Below, in pieces: positions 11,578-23,100 of a stretch of 64,000 nucleotides of DNA. The DNA is from Pelecanus crispus. Lineage: Eukaryota; Chordata; Aves; Pelecaniformes; Pelecanidae. The position numbers were made by a program, and so were the translations under genes. Numbering within the stretch: the stretch's first letter is position 1; each line of letters opens with the position of its first letter. Where the stretch lies: the NCBI RefSeq assembly GCF_030463565.1, contig NC_134644.1:126419388-126483387 (forward strand). Reading direction: 5' to 3'. The notes beneath the pieces are model-generated. The model saw nothing but the letters and a program-made list of their open reading frames with translations. It was not told the origin of the DNA and searched no databases.

Positions 11578-14500
11578 AAAGTAAGATGTAAAAGTTAAAG
11601 TATTTTGAGTGGAATTTTTGAGTCTCTGAGAAATCTAACTAGAGAAGCTCCCTTTTATTTAGGAAATTTTTGTTGTTATGAAAATGTGTTGGATAAACTA
11701 GGAAACTAGCTCAATGTCCTTTTTCTAATTAGAAAGTTAAAGTTTTATTGTTTTGAAATTGAAAAAGGAGATCATTTTACATTTTTTTCCCCTCATCTTT
11801 CATTCTAAATTTTTTAATGACCCTATGTGGCTAGTCCTACTTGTTTCACTTTAGAGATAGTTTAAATGTCTTTCCAGTATAAGTGCATGATTTCAGAAAC
11901 ATGGCAGCTTTTAAATTAAGTGGACATCAGAGGGTTTCTTACTAATTAGTATCAATCCAGGCTGTATGACAAAGACCAATTATCTCCAAACTTCCAAATC
12001 TGAAGTTGTAGCCAACTCTTACAGACAGCATAGCATTTCACTCATGCTGAGTATCAAGAGACTATTACCTGTCTTAACTGCACTGTGAAAACCCAGCATT
12101 CTGTAGAATATCTCAATCCATTGTATGGATTGACTTTTTATGTATTTCTTTAAAGTAATTTGATAGACATTTTTCTAATAAGACAGTAATAGTCAATTAA
12201 AATTAAACCAACCACAATAGTAAGGAAATAGCCATTTTGCCTGCAAGTTAGACAATTAATACTGCTTTTGCTATAGACTATTTCAGACAGCTATCTTAGA
12301 ATCCTGTGAATCTGCAATATATAAGACTTTTAGGTATTTATTGCCAGTTAAGGCCTTATTCCATTAAATGGAATGTTTAAACAAGATTTAAATAATGTAG
12401 TTTAAGATACAGACATTAAAGATTAGTTTCCATCATAAGTATTTTAAACTTTAATTTAAAGCTAAGGTTATTTCTCCTGTTTTGACGCATAGACTAGTTT
12501 AAAAGTTCAGGTGAGTCGACAAGTTCTGAAAACTCCACAGCTATATCAGCATAACCAGTCCTTCTAAAAAAAAATTTAGAATAAAGTACACAATTCAAGG
12601 GGAATACTACATTTAGTACGATTTCTACCATTTTTGAGAAGGTAGGTGGGGACTGATGCTTGAGACTAGAAAAGGCACAAGCCCTTGCTATAACATAGTC
12701 GTCTCCTATAACAGTAGGGGGAATCAAATAAATCTCCCTTCAGGTAAATATTGTAACTGAAGCACAAAATGGAGCCTTTGTGAAGCTTATACAGGAGATT
12801 CTGGGCATGCTTTCCGCTGTACTAGCAGCCAGTCTAATTGTATATGAGTCATTAAAAGCAGTCTTTTTTTGCCCACAAAATAATTCCAGGTTTTGTCTCT
12901 TTTAGTAACCACCAACTATAATTACTCCTGAATTTGTGATTGACAACCTGAACAACAAATTAAATGGAGCTTCAAGATGCATGCAGAGTTTTAAACATTT
13001 TTTTGCGAACAGGTATTGCCTGTTGTCTCCCAGGGCTTGCCCTTGTGCTGCTCTGCTCAGTTTCTTCCTTTTTGTCTGGTTTCAAACTGTGAGATCCCAT
13101 CCCTCTCCGTCCCACAGTTTCTCTCAGCCTGCCCCCCTCCTTGTCAATCCTTCTGCCAAGCTTGCATGCTTTCACTAGGTTTGCCCAAATGAGAGCAATC
13201 GTCTTTTTAGAAGCCAAATTTTGGTCCTCTTGGTTCAAAAAAGCAGCAGTTGATTCCCTTAGTAATCACTCTGCCCATGGACACCACCTGGACATCATCC
13301 ATATCTTTCATTACAGTGAAGGCCCCCAGTTTTCACTTGGAAACCTTTGTCCAACTCTGCTCCTCTCCTCCTCCTTCCCCTCCCAGTGGCTGTTTCCTAT
13401 TGCTCTTTCACAAGACATACTCTGCCTGCTCCCACTGCGCATGTTCTACACCCCCTCTTTAACTCTGTGTGGCACACGGCTTTCTCGGCACCCTGTCAGA
13501 TAGTGTCGTGCAGAAGACTGAAAGCTACTTAAGCTGAATTTTGGTACCATTCAGCCACCTATTCACTTCTGTTACCTCCAGGTGACATTCTTCCCAAATA
13601 TTCTTAAGCAGCTTTAATTACAAGTCCTTTGGAGATGTGACAGTTCATACAAGCAGAACACCACCAGATACTGCCTCAAGTCACACGTACTAATGAAGGT
13701 ATAAGTTCCATAAGAAAACTACATATATATGGAATTAGCCATCCTACTTCAATTTGCACATGAAAATTAAACAAGGAAGATTATTTTTGCTGCTTTATAG
13801 GAGAGTTAGAAACACAGAACAGGCTGGCTGAATTACTACAGACAGTGGAATAATAGCATGTAAATAAACAGATTAACTACCATACTATGAATATTATTTA
13901 TTCATACACACAATGGATTCAAATATTTGAAACTTAAGTGATATAAAGTGTAAAAGTCATCAGCTGCATGGATTTATCTTCCCTCCATTCTCAAACTATA
14001 CCTTCAATAAGCATTGCATGCTTTCTATAGCACATTCACAGCCTACTGAAGACACTGTAAAACCTTATTACTCCAGAATTGCATTGCAGAAGATGGTAAT
14101 TTGCCAATGCAGCATTTCACCAATTTTTGGTAAAGAAGCCTAGAACCACCTGAATTCCCGTAGCACAGGATGCAGTAGTGCATGCCCTTAAGTATGAAAG
14201 TGATTGCAGGATTTACCTCATTTCAGGAAGTGAATTCAAGTTTGTTTGTGACACAGCTCAAAAAGCCTCTTTTTTTTTTTTTAAGTCTACTAATGTATGC
14301 AATTATTTCAATAATAATTACAAGACCAGATAATTTTCATTTTAATACAACTGTTTTTCATCAGCTCTGTGGGTCTACACATGGGCAGTTTTCCATGTGA
14401 GAATTCATTAAAGAGCAGGCTTAGCTATACCTCCATGCTAGCTCCTCACCTAAGCAATCACATAGTAAACTTCTGTTCTGACATGCCAATGACTACATTT

Positions 14501-14880
14501 TGAACTCTGTTTTGAACAGCTCCATGCTTTTTACACAGCATAACGTGCATAACCAGCAATGCACCATGAAGGAACCAGTGTCAATTCAGAAACAGAGCAT
14601 TTTAATGGTTACAAAAGATAGCCATTCCTTGGACACAGCATGACAGCAGTCTTCTGTAACAGTATGCTAAGCTTTAGAAGTTAGAATCACAGATTTTCAG
14701 TAAATGGTCTTAGAATATGACAAGTTAAAAACTTCATTATTTTTGTAATCGCCACATAAGGAAAGAGAAAAAAGGGGAGATTTCATTTAAGTGTGAAGAG
14801 AAAGCAACAGTTTGGTTTGTTTGGGGTAGACTTTTTTTAGCTACATGATACTGTGTCTACAGCAAAATCAAAGTCCGGCT
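11578..14880. other. intergenic sequence without a recognisable gene
   Basis: AT-rich sequence follows the CATSPERD-like copy. Frames of 60-120 codons at 12.5 kb and 13.0-13.5 kb show no domain or family resemblance, and overlapping frames on both strands are equally open. I saw no poly-A tail or target duplication that would fix the end of the CATSPERD retrocopy. Confidence 0.45.
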
Positions 14881-14882
14881 CA

Positions 14883-15297
14883 TTTATAGGGTTGACAGCC
14901 TATCCTGATGAGCTTTTTCAAGAACTCTTTGGGAATACTTGGTATACATACAAAAAATTTCATGACTAGATGCACAAACATAGAAAAGCATCTCAAAACT
15001 GCGTACCAAAGAGGCTGCTAATTTTGCCCATGCTGAATAAAACACTACTCCAACTCTTTTAGCTTCTTTCCATGTCATTAGCTCACCATAACCCTATAAA
15101 CAGAAACATGAAGAAGGGTCAGTCTCGACACAGCATTTCCTTCAAGCCAAGCTACATAATAGGTCTTATCACAGGTTTTTTACATAGATTAGCACTAACG
15201 GAAGTGGCAACCATTGGTTTACTCAATCCAAAAGTCAGGATTACTTACAAGTAATACACCAGTCACCAGCATAGCACAGCCTGATAGTTTCTTTACT
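14883..15297 (-). other. possible two-exon open frame, unrecognised
   Basis: On the minus strand, a block ending at a strong donor (CTT|gtaagtaa, donor at 15249) is separated by about 155 bp from an acceptor (tttctgtttatag, near 15094). The joined frame stays open for about 80 codons to a TAA at 14885 and includes an AMLVTGVLL hydrophobic stretch. The downstream exon alone reads 60-70 codons, including MTWKEAKRVGVVFYSAW. I do not recognise the protein. The upstream end is not settled, because a TGA lies shortly before it unless an acceptor near 15293 is used. It could be chance. Confidence 0.2.
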
Positions 15298-15594
15298 GTT
15301 AGTCAAGCCTGCTCTTTACAAGAGTGCAACTTCCAAATCACAGGAGATACCATTTTTTACCAGTTTCTTCTGACAGGCTGAAAAAAGCAGTTAAAACGTC
15401 TGACCCATATCTCACAAAACTCTTGTGGAAACATCCTCTATCAGAAAAATGTGACCTGTGCCACTCGAGTATTTGAAGAAGTCTTAAAAATACACCAACC
15501 GTGACTTAGAACATTGTGGCCTACAGCTGGATAGCTGAATGGCATCAGTAATGACTTCTCTTTCCCTAAAAGAGCGCCAAGATGGAAAGAGGAC

Positions 15595-15628
15595 TGATGA
15601 CATTTGACATTTGATGACATTTGACATT
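15595..15628. repeat. two perfect copies of a 17-bp unit at the CR1 5' junction
   Basis: The unit TGATGACATTTGACATT is present twice head to tail, followed by a partial third copy (TGACA) that leads straight into the CR1 sequence. Sequence just past the CR1 3' end (TGACATTGACATTCTTGACA) is similar, so the repeat may reflect target-site duplication or slippage during insertion. Confidence 0.8.
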
Positions 15629-18152
15629 TGACAAGGTGGAATGCTTATGGGTAAGGATGAGGGGGAAGGCTGGAAAGGCGGATGTCCTGTTGGGAGTCTG
15701 CTATAGACCACCCAACCAGGAGGTAGAGGTAGATGAGGCATTCTATAAGCGGCTGGCAGAAGTGTCGCAATCGCTAGCCCTTGTTCTCATGGGGGACTTC
15801 AACTTGCCAGACATCTGCTGGAAATACCACACAGCAGAGAGGCAGCAGTCTTGGAAGTTCCTAGAGCATGTGGGGGATAACTTTCTAATGCAGCTGGTAA
15901 GCGAGCCTACTAGGGGAGGTGCCCCGCTTGACCTGCTGTTTACCAACAGAGAAGGGCTTGTGGGAAATGTCGAGGTCGGAGGCCGTCTCGGGCTTAGCGA
16001 CCACGACATGATAAAGTTCTCAATTTTGGGTGATGCTAAGCGGAGGGGCAGCAAAACTATTACCATGGACTTCCGGAGGGCAGACTTTGCCCTCTTCAGG
16101 ACCCTGGTTGGGAAAGTCCCTTGGGAGGCGGTCCTGAAGGGCAAAGGGGTCCAGGAAGGCTGGGCCCTCTTCAAGAAGGAAGTCTTAAGGGCGCAGGAGC
16201 GGGCTGTCCCCGTGTGTCGTAAGACCAACCGGCGGGGAAATCGACCGGCCTGGCTGAATAGGGAGCTTTTGCGGGGACTCAGGGAAAAAAGGAGAGTCTA
16301 CCGCCTTTGGCAGAAGGGGCGGGCAGCTCAGGAGGAGTACAGGGATCTTGTTAGGTCCTGCAGGGAGGAAATTAGAAAGGCAAAAGCCCAGCTAGAACTC
16401 AATCTGGCCAGTGCGGTAAAAGACAATAAAAAATGCTTTTATAAGTACATCAGCAATAAAAGGAGAGCCAAGGAGGATCTCCATTCTTTGCTGGATGTGG
16501 GGGGGAACATTGTCACCAAGGACAAGGAAAAGGCTGAAGTACTTAACGCCTTCTTTGCCTCTGTGTTCAACAGCCAGACCGGTCATCCCCAGGGTACTCA
16601 GGCCCTTGAGCAAGAGGATAGGGATAGGGACCAGAATGGAGCCCTCATAGTCCAGGAGGAAGCAGTTAATGACCTGCTATGCCACCTGGACGCTCACAAG
16701 TCTATGGGGCTGGATGGGATCCACCCGAGAGTACTGAGGGAGCTGGCAGAGGAGCTTGCCAAGCCACTTTCCATCATCTATCAACAGTCCTGGTTAACAG
16801 GGGAGGTCCCTGATGACTGGAGGCTTGCCAATGTGACGCCCATCTACAAGAAGGTCCGGAAGGAGGACCCGGGGAACTACAGGCCTGTCAGCCTGACCTC
16901 GGTGCCGGGGAAGATTATGGAGAGGTTCATCTTGAGCGAACTCCACAGGCAAGTACAGGTCAACCAGGGGATCAGGCCCAGCCAGCATGGGTTCACAAAA
17001 GGCAGGTCCTGCTTGACCAACCTGATCTCCTTCTATGACCTGGTGACCCGCCTGGTAGATGATGGAAAGGCTGTGGATGTCATCTACCTCGACTTTAGCA
17101 AAGCTTTTGACACCGTCTCGCATAATATCCTCCTCGGGAAGCTGGCAGCTCACGGCTTAGACAGGCATACTCTTCGCTGGGTAAAGAACTGGTTGGGTGG
17201 CCGAGCCCAGAGAGTAGTGATAAATGGTGTTAAGTCCAGTTGGCGGCCGGTCACGAGCGGTGTTCCCCAGGGCTCTGTTTTAGGGCCAGTCTTGTTCAAT
17301 ATCTTTATCAATGATCTGGATGAGGGGATTGAGTGCACCCTCAGTAAGTTTGCAGACGACACCAAATTGGGTGGGAGTGTCGATCTGCTCGAGGGTAGGA
17401 TGGCCCTGCAGAGGGACCTGGACAGACTGGACCGATGGGCCGTGGCCAACTGTATGAGGTTCAACAAGGCCAAGTGCCAGGTCCTGCACTTCGGTCACAA
17501 CAACCCCATGCAACGCTACAGGCTTGGGGAGGAGTGGCTGGAAAGCTGCCTGGCCGAAAAGGACCTGGGGGTGTTAGTAGATAGCCGGCTGAACATGAGC
17601 CAGCAGTGTGCCCAGGTGGCCAAGAAGGCCAACAGCATCCTGGCTTGTATCAGGAATGCTGTGGCCAGCAGGAGCAGGGAGGTGATTGTCCCCCTGTACT
17701 CGGCGCTGGTGAGGCCGCACCTGGAATACTGTGTCCAGTTTTGGGCCCCTCACTACAAGAAAGACATTGAGGTGCTGGAGCGTGTTCAGAGAAGGGCAAC
17801 GAAGCTGGTGAAGGGTCTGGAGAACAAGTCTTATGAGGAGCGGCTGAGGGAACTGGGGTTGTTTAGCCTGGAAAAGAGGAGGCTGAGGGGAGACCTTATC
17901 GCTCTCTACAACTACCTGAAAGGAGGTTGTAGTGAGGTGGGTGTTGGTCTCTTCTCCCAAGTAGCTAGCAATAGGACAAGAGGAAATGGGCTTAAGCTGC
18001 GCCAGGGGAGGTTTAGACTGGAAATTAGGAAAAATTTCTTTACGGAAAGGGTGGTCAGGCATTGGAACAGGCTGCCCAGAGAGGTGGTGGAGTCACCATC
18101 CCTGGAGGCGTTTAAAAAACGGGTAGATGTGGCACTTCGGGATATGGTTTAG
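15621..18152 (+). CDS. CR1 ORF2 protein, partial endonuclease plus reverse transcriptase
   Basis: This 843-codon open frame encodes the CR1 replication protein: an endonuclease that nicks target DNA and a reverse transcriptase that copies element RNA at the nick. The C-terminal part of the endonuclease is seen as [10 protein letters not shown] (about residue 58) and the SDHDMI catalytic motif (about residue 126). The reverse transcriptase includes [33 protein letters not shown] and the FADDTKL active site (FADD from residue 577). The frame ends at a normal CR1 C-terminus just before the 3' UTR. The first ~100 endonuclease residues are missing, and the ATG used here lies in the flanking 17-bp repeat or at the junction, so it is not a native start. 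No internal stop or frameshift is present, which suggests a fairly young insertion. Without the endonuclease N-terminus it is unlikely to be autonomous. Confidence 0.93.
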   Translation: MTFDKVECLWVRMRGKAGKADVLLGVCYRPPNQEVEVDEAFYKRLAEVSQSLALVLMGDFNLPDICWKYHTAERQQSWKFLEHVGDNFLMQLVSEPTRGGAPLDLLFTNREGLVGNVEVGGRLGLSDHDMIKFSILGDAKRRGSKTITMDFRRADFALFRTLVGKVPWEAVLKGKGVQEGWALFKKEVLRAQERAVPVCRKTNRRGNRPAWLNRELLRGLREKRRVYRLWQKGRAAQEEYRDLVRSCREEIRKAKAQLELNLASAVKDNKKCFYKYISNKRRAKEDLHSLLDVGGNIVTKDKEKAEVLNAFFASVFNSQTGHPQGTQALEQEDRDRDQNGALIVQEEAVNDLLCHLDAHKSMGLDGIHPRVLRELAEELAKPLSIIYQQSWLTGEVPDDWRLANVTPIYKKVRKEDPGNYRPVSLTSVPGKIMERFILSELHRQVQVNQGIRPSQHGFTKGRSCLTNLISFYDLVTRLVDDGKAVDVIYLDFSKAFDTVSHNILLGKLAAHGLDRHTLRWVKNWLGGRAQRVVINGVKSSWRPVTSGVPQGSVLGPVLFNIFINDLDEGIECTLSKFADDTKLGGSVDLLEGRMALQRDLDRLDRWAVANCMRFNKAKCQVLHFGHNNPMQRYRLGEEWLESCLAEKDLGVLVDSRLNMSQQCAQVAKKANSILACIRNAVASRSREVIVPLYSALVRPHLEYCVQFWAPHYKKDIEVLERVQRRATKLVKGLENKSYEERLRELGLFSLEKRRLRGDLIALYNYLKGGCSEVGVGLFSQVASNRTRGNGLKLRQGRFRLEIRKNFFTERVVRHWNRLPREVVESPSLEAFKKRVDVALRDMV

Positions 18153-18262
18153 TCTGGTCTACCCTTGATTAGTCTAGAGTGGGCTTGGTAGTGTAGGTTA
18201 ATGGTTGGACTGGATGATCTTAAAGGTCTTTTCCAACCTAGATGATTCTATGATTCTATGAC
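15629..18262 (+). mobile_element. CR1-family LINE, 5'-truncated, with long intact ORF2
   Basis: CR1 elements are the dominant non-LTR retrotransposons of birds. This copy starts inside the endonuclease domain and runs to the characteristic 3' terminus, a tandem of ATTCTATG-type octamers at about 18246-18261. It has no poly-A tail, which is normal for CR1. It lies downstream of TRAPPC8 on the opposite strand. The 17-bp repeats at its 5' end and similar bases after its 3' end suggest a target duplication, though CR1 insertions often lack clean ones. A shorter copy of the same 3' end, inverted, lies at 26575-26677. Confidence 0.95.
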
Positions 18263-19865
18263 ATTGACATTCTTGACAATGCCAAGAATCATTTAGAAAG
18301 AGCAGCCTTCCAATCTGCCCAAGAGCAGAAAAAAAAACCCCACTTCACCCCAGAAGCAATTTGTTTATTGTTAGATCATACTCAAGTATTCTGTTAATAA
18401 ATCAACATGATCCACAGTCATATTAAGTATGACTACAAAAGGTCATGTGCTGTGAATGGGTTCTAAGGCTTTTCAGAAAGTTTTAAGACCTGGAGACAGT
18501 CACATAGTTGTACTGCATGCAAGTAAAATCAGAAACCTTGTCTAAAAAGAAAAATAGGCAGCTGAAGGCAGATGTACTGTCTCATAAGCCAGTGTTGTCC
18601 TATGAAGAAATTTCCTTCAGCCACAAGATAGAGCAGACTATCAGAAGTCTTCGGTTTCTTTTGGTGAATCTTCCTTGTACTTAGCTAACCCATCATAAAC
18701 CGTAACTCCTAACTCCTCGATGGTTTTGCTACACTTGACTGCTTCACACAACCTTCCCTACATTCAGCAGCTATTACTCAAATTAAAAAATCCCCAGCAC
18801 ATAGCAAGTAATTGAGATTTCCCAGACAGCTAAATTCTGGGAACACTGGATAAGAACTCAAAATTCAAATACAGCAGCCACACAAGTTTCAATGTACGCC
18901 AATACTACACATGGCAAAAGGACAGGAACTTCAGCTGAGCAAAGAGGGCCAGAATCAAGACAGTACAGAATATCTATACATGGTATCAGCACCTGTAGAT
19001 TGCTACAGCTGTATGAAAAGGAAGGAAAAAAAGGGGCCACAAGTCCATACAGTGAATATGGTGTATGTTTTATTCTATTTACAGTACATTTGTTATAAAT
19101 ATAATACATTTCTTGAAAATCTTGAGTAGGTTTTTTTTTTAAAACAGATCAATTGTTATAGTTACATAATAAAGCAAGTGACAACTGAAATGACAGTCTC
19201 ATGGTTGTGACATAGTGCATTCTGTGTTGAGATGAATGAGAAAATACTCAAACTGGTTGAAGAAATTATGTTTTAAACACCTTGGGTGGGACTTATGTAA
19301 ACCTTGAAAGGTCACTGGTTTCCATAAACATGAAAACTCAAAACAGAATTTTAAACTAAAGAACCAAGAAAAAGAAAAGGATTTCAGACACCTTATTGAA
19401 CTTCACAGTAAGGTTGGGATTTATCATGACTAATGGCTTCAGACAGGAAAAAGCCACTGAGGATTTCTTCCTGAACCGTATCCTAACAGAGCCACAAATA
19501 TTAAACACACCATGCTGGAAGTTGTAACAGCAGTCAAGCTGCATTTTTGACAGGGCATAGGACATACAAATATGTTCAAGATTTGGAGTTAGAATATTTT
19601 GTGTTATGAATATCTTAATTACCAGAGAAGAAATACATTATAAAAGGATAAACATATTTTCAGTCCAACGTGCGTTGCATTGAGAAACAAATTGACAAGT
19701 AGTCTGAATATTTTGCCATTTTCTTTCCTACACAATCTTTAGTAACAAGTTAGATGTTTGAGGTGCTATTTCCAAAAACTGCAGCAAAATGTCAACCAGC
19801 AATATAAGAAAAGAATCCCGTTTATTTTGTCTTTTTGTGTGATTTTTTTTTTTTTCAGGAAGTGG
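18263..19865 (-). other. TRAPPC8: TRAPPC8 3' untranslated and downstream region
   Basis: Minus-strand sequence directly after the TRAPPC8 stop is AT-rich and non-coding. AATAAA hexamers on the minus strand occur at 19821-19826 (about 40 nt after the stop), 19069-19074 and 18364-18369. The 3' UTR end is therefore ambiguous, from very short to about 1.5 kb. The CR1 3' terminus at 18262 bounds the interval. Confidence 0.5.
19821..19826 (-). terminator. TRAPPC8: candidate proximal polyadenylation signal of TRAPPC8
   Basis: AATAAA on the minus strand, about 40 nt beyond the stop codon. It is the first such hexamer. Whether it is used, rather than the more distal ones at 19069 or 18364, cannot be told from sequence alone. 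Confidence 0.35.
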
Positions 19866-20100
19866 TCAGATATTATTGATAATAATCAGTGCAGGCATGG
19901 AGTTCTGCTGACTTGTTTCAAACAAAGTAACTTGGTCCGCTAGCTTGGCAAATACTCTGGGGGTTCCAAGATTATAGACACCTGTATGAACAAAGCAAGC
20001 TTTTAGCTGCAAGCTATAGACCTCCTGGCTCTTAAGTTGAAGCTTGTACTGTGTTTGCCCAAGCCATGTAAAAGATCCATGGATTTCCAGTGCTTCTGGG
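19866..20100 (-). CDS. TRAPPC8: TRAPPC8 terminal coding exon
   Basis: 235 nt. It encodes [20 protein letters not shown], then [20 protein letters not shown] and the C-terminus [11 protein letters not shown], followed by TGA at 19866-19868. The acceptor is tctttttcag. The end matches the family's normal C-terminus, so the protein is not truncated. Confidence 0.98.
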
Positions 20101-23100
20101 CTGAAAAAGAAGGTAACAAAGTTATTTCTCTGTATCTGAAGCATACATACCAGTTTACACAACTCCCTCGACCTGAGGTTTTCCCAAGATTTCAGAATGC
20201 ACTGAAGGCCCCTTACAAAAGAGACACTTGTTTATGCTTTCTGAAAGCATCTTTTGAAAAGCCAGGAATTGGGAGCTTAAGTTACTATTCTGGCAGTCTT
20301 TGGATGCAATAGTGCCCACCATCAGTCATCTTTGATGACTTGGAAGTTGCTGAGTCTTTTTGACTGCCCGCCTACAATAATTTCCCTTAAGTCAGTGCCT
20401 TCCCCAAATGCATCGTGCTTTGTTTGTTTCACACACACACACACCCTTTATCTTTAAGAGATTAAGGTTTTTCTAGCATGACAAAGCTAGTTGCAAACAT
20501 AGGTATACACAGAACTGTGCTTAACATTTTATCAAGATGCTAACAGCAGCTTCAGGAAAAAAGATCATGTCTATATATCCTCTTTCCTACTACATCTACA
20601 TCCACAAACACACACACCCCCCATCCCCACAAACATACACACACTCTGAGACAGAGCACCTGAAGTACCCTTGGGTATCTTTATGGATCCCTATTTCCAC
20701 CCATCAGCTCAATTTAACTCTGGGTCCTTACTTTTTGACAAATACTTTTTAGTGTTCTTTGACTCACACTTAACACACTCCTTTACAACGGCTCTCCCCC
20801 CTTGGCTCAGATGAATCAGTACAAATCTTTAAAAGATTTCTTTGGTTCCCAATATACTATACACTACCTACAGAACATTAATTATACATATATGTATAAT
20901 GATGAATTCCAGTGTATTCCCAGCTTTTTATAAAACTGACATGTAACACTAACAATAGATGTAGTTACAAGATCCAAATTGTCACAGTTTTTAGAATTCC
21001 CACATAGGCGTTCTTGGGCCTGTCCCATGAACTAGTTAAATCAGAGTGCATGTCACACAGAAACAGTCAACACAGATATACACTGCTTTATAGACATTGC
21101 ATTAATATGTTTGGGGGTGGGAGGTGTGTTTGGTTTTTTGTTTGTTTTTAGGAAGTTTCAAGGCACATGACTACACTATCCTTTCAAAGACATGTCTTAC
21201 AACACTGTTACAAAATGTGACCATCTTACGAAAACACACCAGATCAGTGAATAGCTTCCTAACCTAACTGATAATTAAAAAGACTTCTGTCCTCTATTTC
21301 TGAACTCGTGTATTAGGCCCTGGGCTTTTAGTTTCTTACTTGCCTGGACAGACTGTTGGCAAGAAGCAACTGCTCCCCATGACTAAGCCTATCTCAACAT
21401 CCTTCACAATCTGCCTTCCCCCCTGCCAAGAATATTCAGTTAGGGATCCCACAAAGCCTATTTTGTGGTAAGCAGACCAAGTAGCACTATACTGGGGGGC
21501 AGGGGAGAGGTGGTGTCACCTGAACTATGAATTCAATTGCCTTGTTTTAACAGAAGTGGAAGAATTAGCAATGGTATATCACGGTACTGAATTTTCTCTC
21601 CCACAGTTTCCTTAGTAAAACTTCTAGAAACAAGTCACAAAATGTTTCCTCAGTGCTAATATTTTCACACATAACACTACAGTTCACAGCAAAAAGCCAG
21701 TCATAAGAATCAGCTGATAAACCCGGGGAAGTCTTAAAAATACCTAAGGCTCTATGACATTTTATCCTAAACCAAACTGCAGGAGGAAGTACTTGTTTAA
21801 ACTTCAAAAGTTGTTTTCTAGAAATTACTTGATATTTTAAAAATGAAAACCCAACAACTTATGTTTAATAAAGTAAGGTCACTGAAGCTCCTATTTCACT
21901 AGTTCAAAAGCATTTCCACTTTCCTAGAAAAGATCTGCAGATTTTAATTATTTGAGAGTCACAATTCAAGGTCCTTTCTTAGCAATAGTCAGAAGCAAAG
22001 TAAAATTGAGCGCTGAAGTCTCCCATTTGACTGTATGAAGCCTTTACCACCTTCCATGCTTTCAAAGAAGGCACTATTGAAAAAATCCTATTCTAGATAT
22101 TCAATACAGTTAAAACATTAGAAGACTCCCCAAAACTAGGAAGCATTCTCAGAAAATATTGTTTTATTAACATTCACACATTACCTTGTTGTTTTATGTC
22201 GCAAATCAATCATTACATCTACAACAGCCTGAGAACAATTGGAGAGTAGGAGTGTGACAGGTACCAGACAAAGGCTGTGAAGAGAAATAGTTTCATAGTA
22301 AAGGAAATAAGTCTTACTCTGGATAGTCTTAATTATACTCTTTAATAGTTAAAATAAATTTCAAGGAATATAAAATCAACATGTAGTTGTCTATTATGCA
22401 ACAGTGAGACAGTATACACAGCAATATAATCACTTACATTGACTACAGTTTCCTATAATAAAAGCTATTAATTGAGGCAAACAGCATTGGCTCAAGTTAC
22501 CACCTTCCTTCGTCCAGCTGAGACTAGCAAAAGCATAAATACCACCTTAGTTTACAGAAAATCTACTGTTATGACAAGAGGCATTTCAGAATGGGATAAC
22601 GTGGTCCACTATGCTACTCTCTGAACCACTGTTTAGCACATTTTTGTCTAGATACTTTTCTTCTGCACTGTCTCCTGTAGAGAAATTGCTGGCATCTGGC
22701 CTAAAGTTTTGGCCAAAACAGTGCCCAAACAGAACAGACAGCACATACTTGCTTGGTGTTAATTTAAGCCTTCACCCTGAACAAAACTAACACAATTAGT
22801 TGATATTCTGCTTGTTCACAATTACTATGATTGTTTTCATAAATAATGCTGCAGCAAGAAAGACCCCAAGACATTCACAAGCACGTGCACAAACTACTGC
22901 AGCTGAGACAGCTCTGTGTCTGCAACAAGTGACTTGTGTCACTGGAATTCCTTGCCATTGCTTAACAGTTTAAATATCCTAAGCTTGACTAACAAGAGAA
23001 GAACAATTAGCAACTACAACAAATAAGACATGAACTTGTTACTCGACTAATGCATGCTTTGTAGCTGTCATGAAAATATGCCACCTTATAAAACATTTAA

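Noticed and set aside
12494..12727. A 77-codon minus-strand frame
   Set aside because: No family resemblance, no splice context, and a length within chance expectation.
13027..13532. Overlapping forward and reverse frames of 60-120 codons
   Set aside because: Open on several frames at once, with pyrimidine-rich composition and no recognisable protein.
15743..16228. A 161-codon minus-strand frame and similar antisense frames across 15.7-18.1 kb
   Set aside because: They are mirror frames of the CR1 ORF2 on the plus strand.
19356..19565. A 69-codon minus-strand frame downstream of the TRAPPC8 stop
   Set aside because: It falls in the probable 3' UTR, starts without context and matches nothing.
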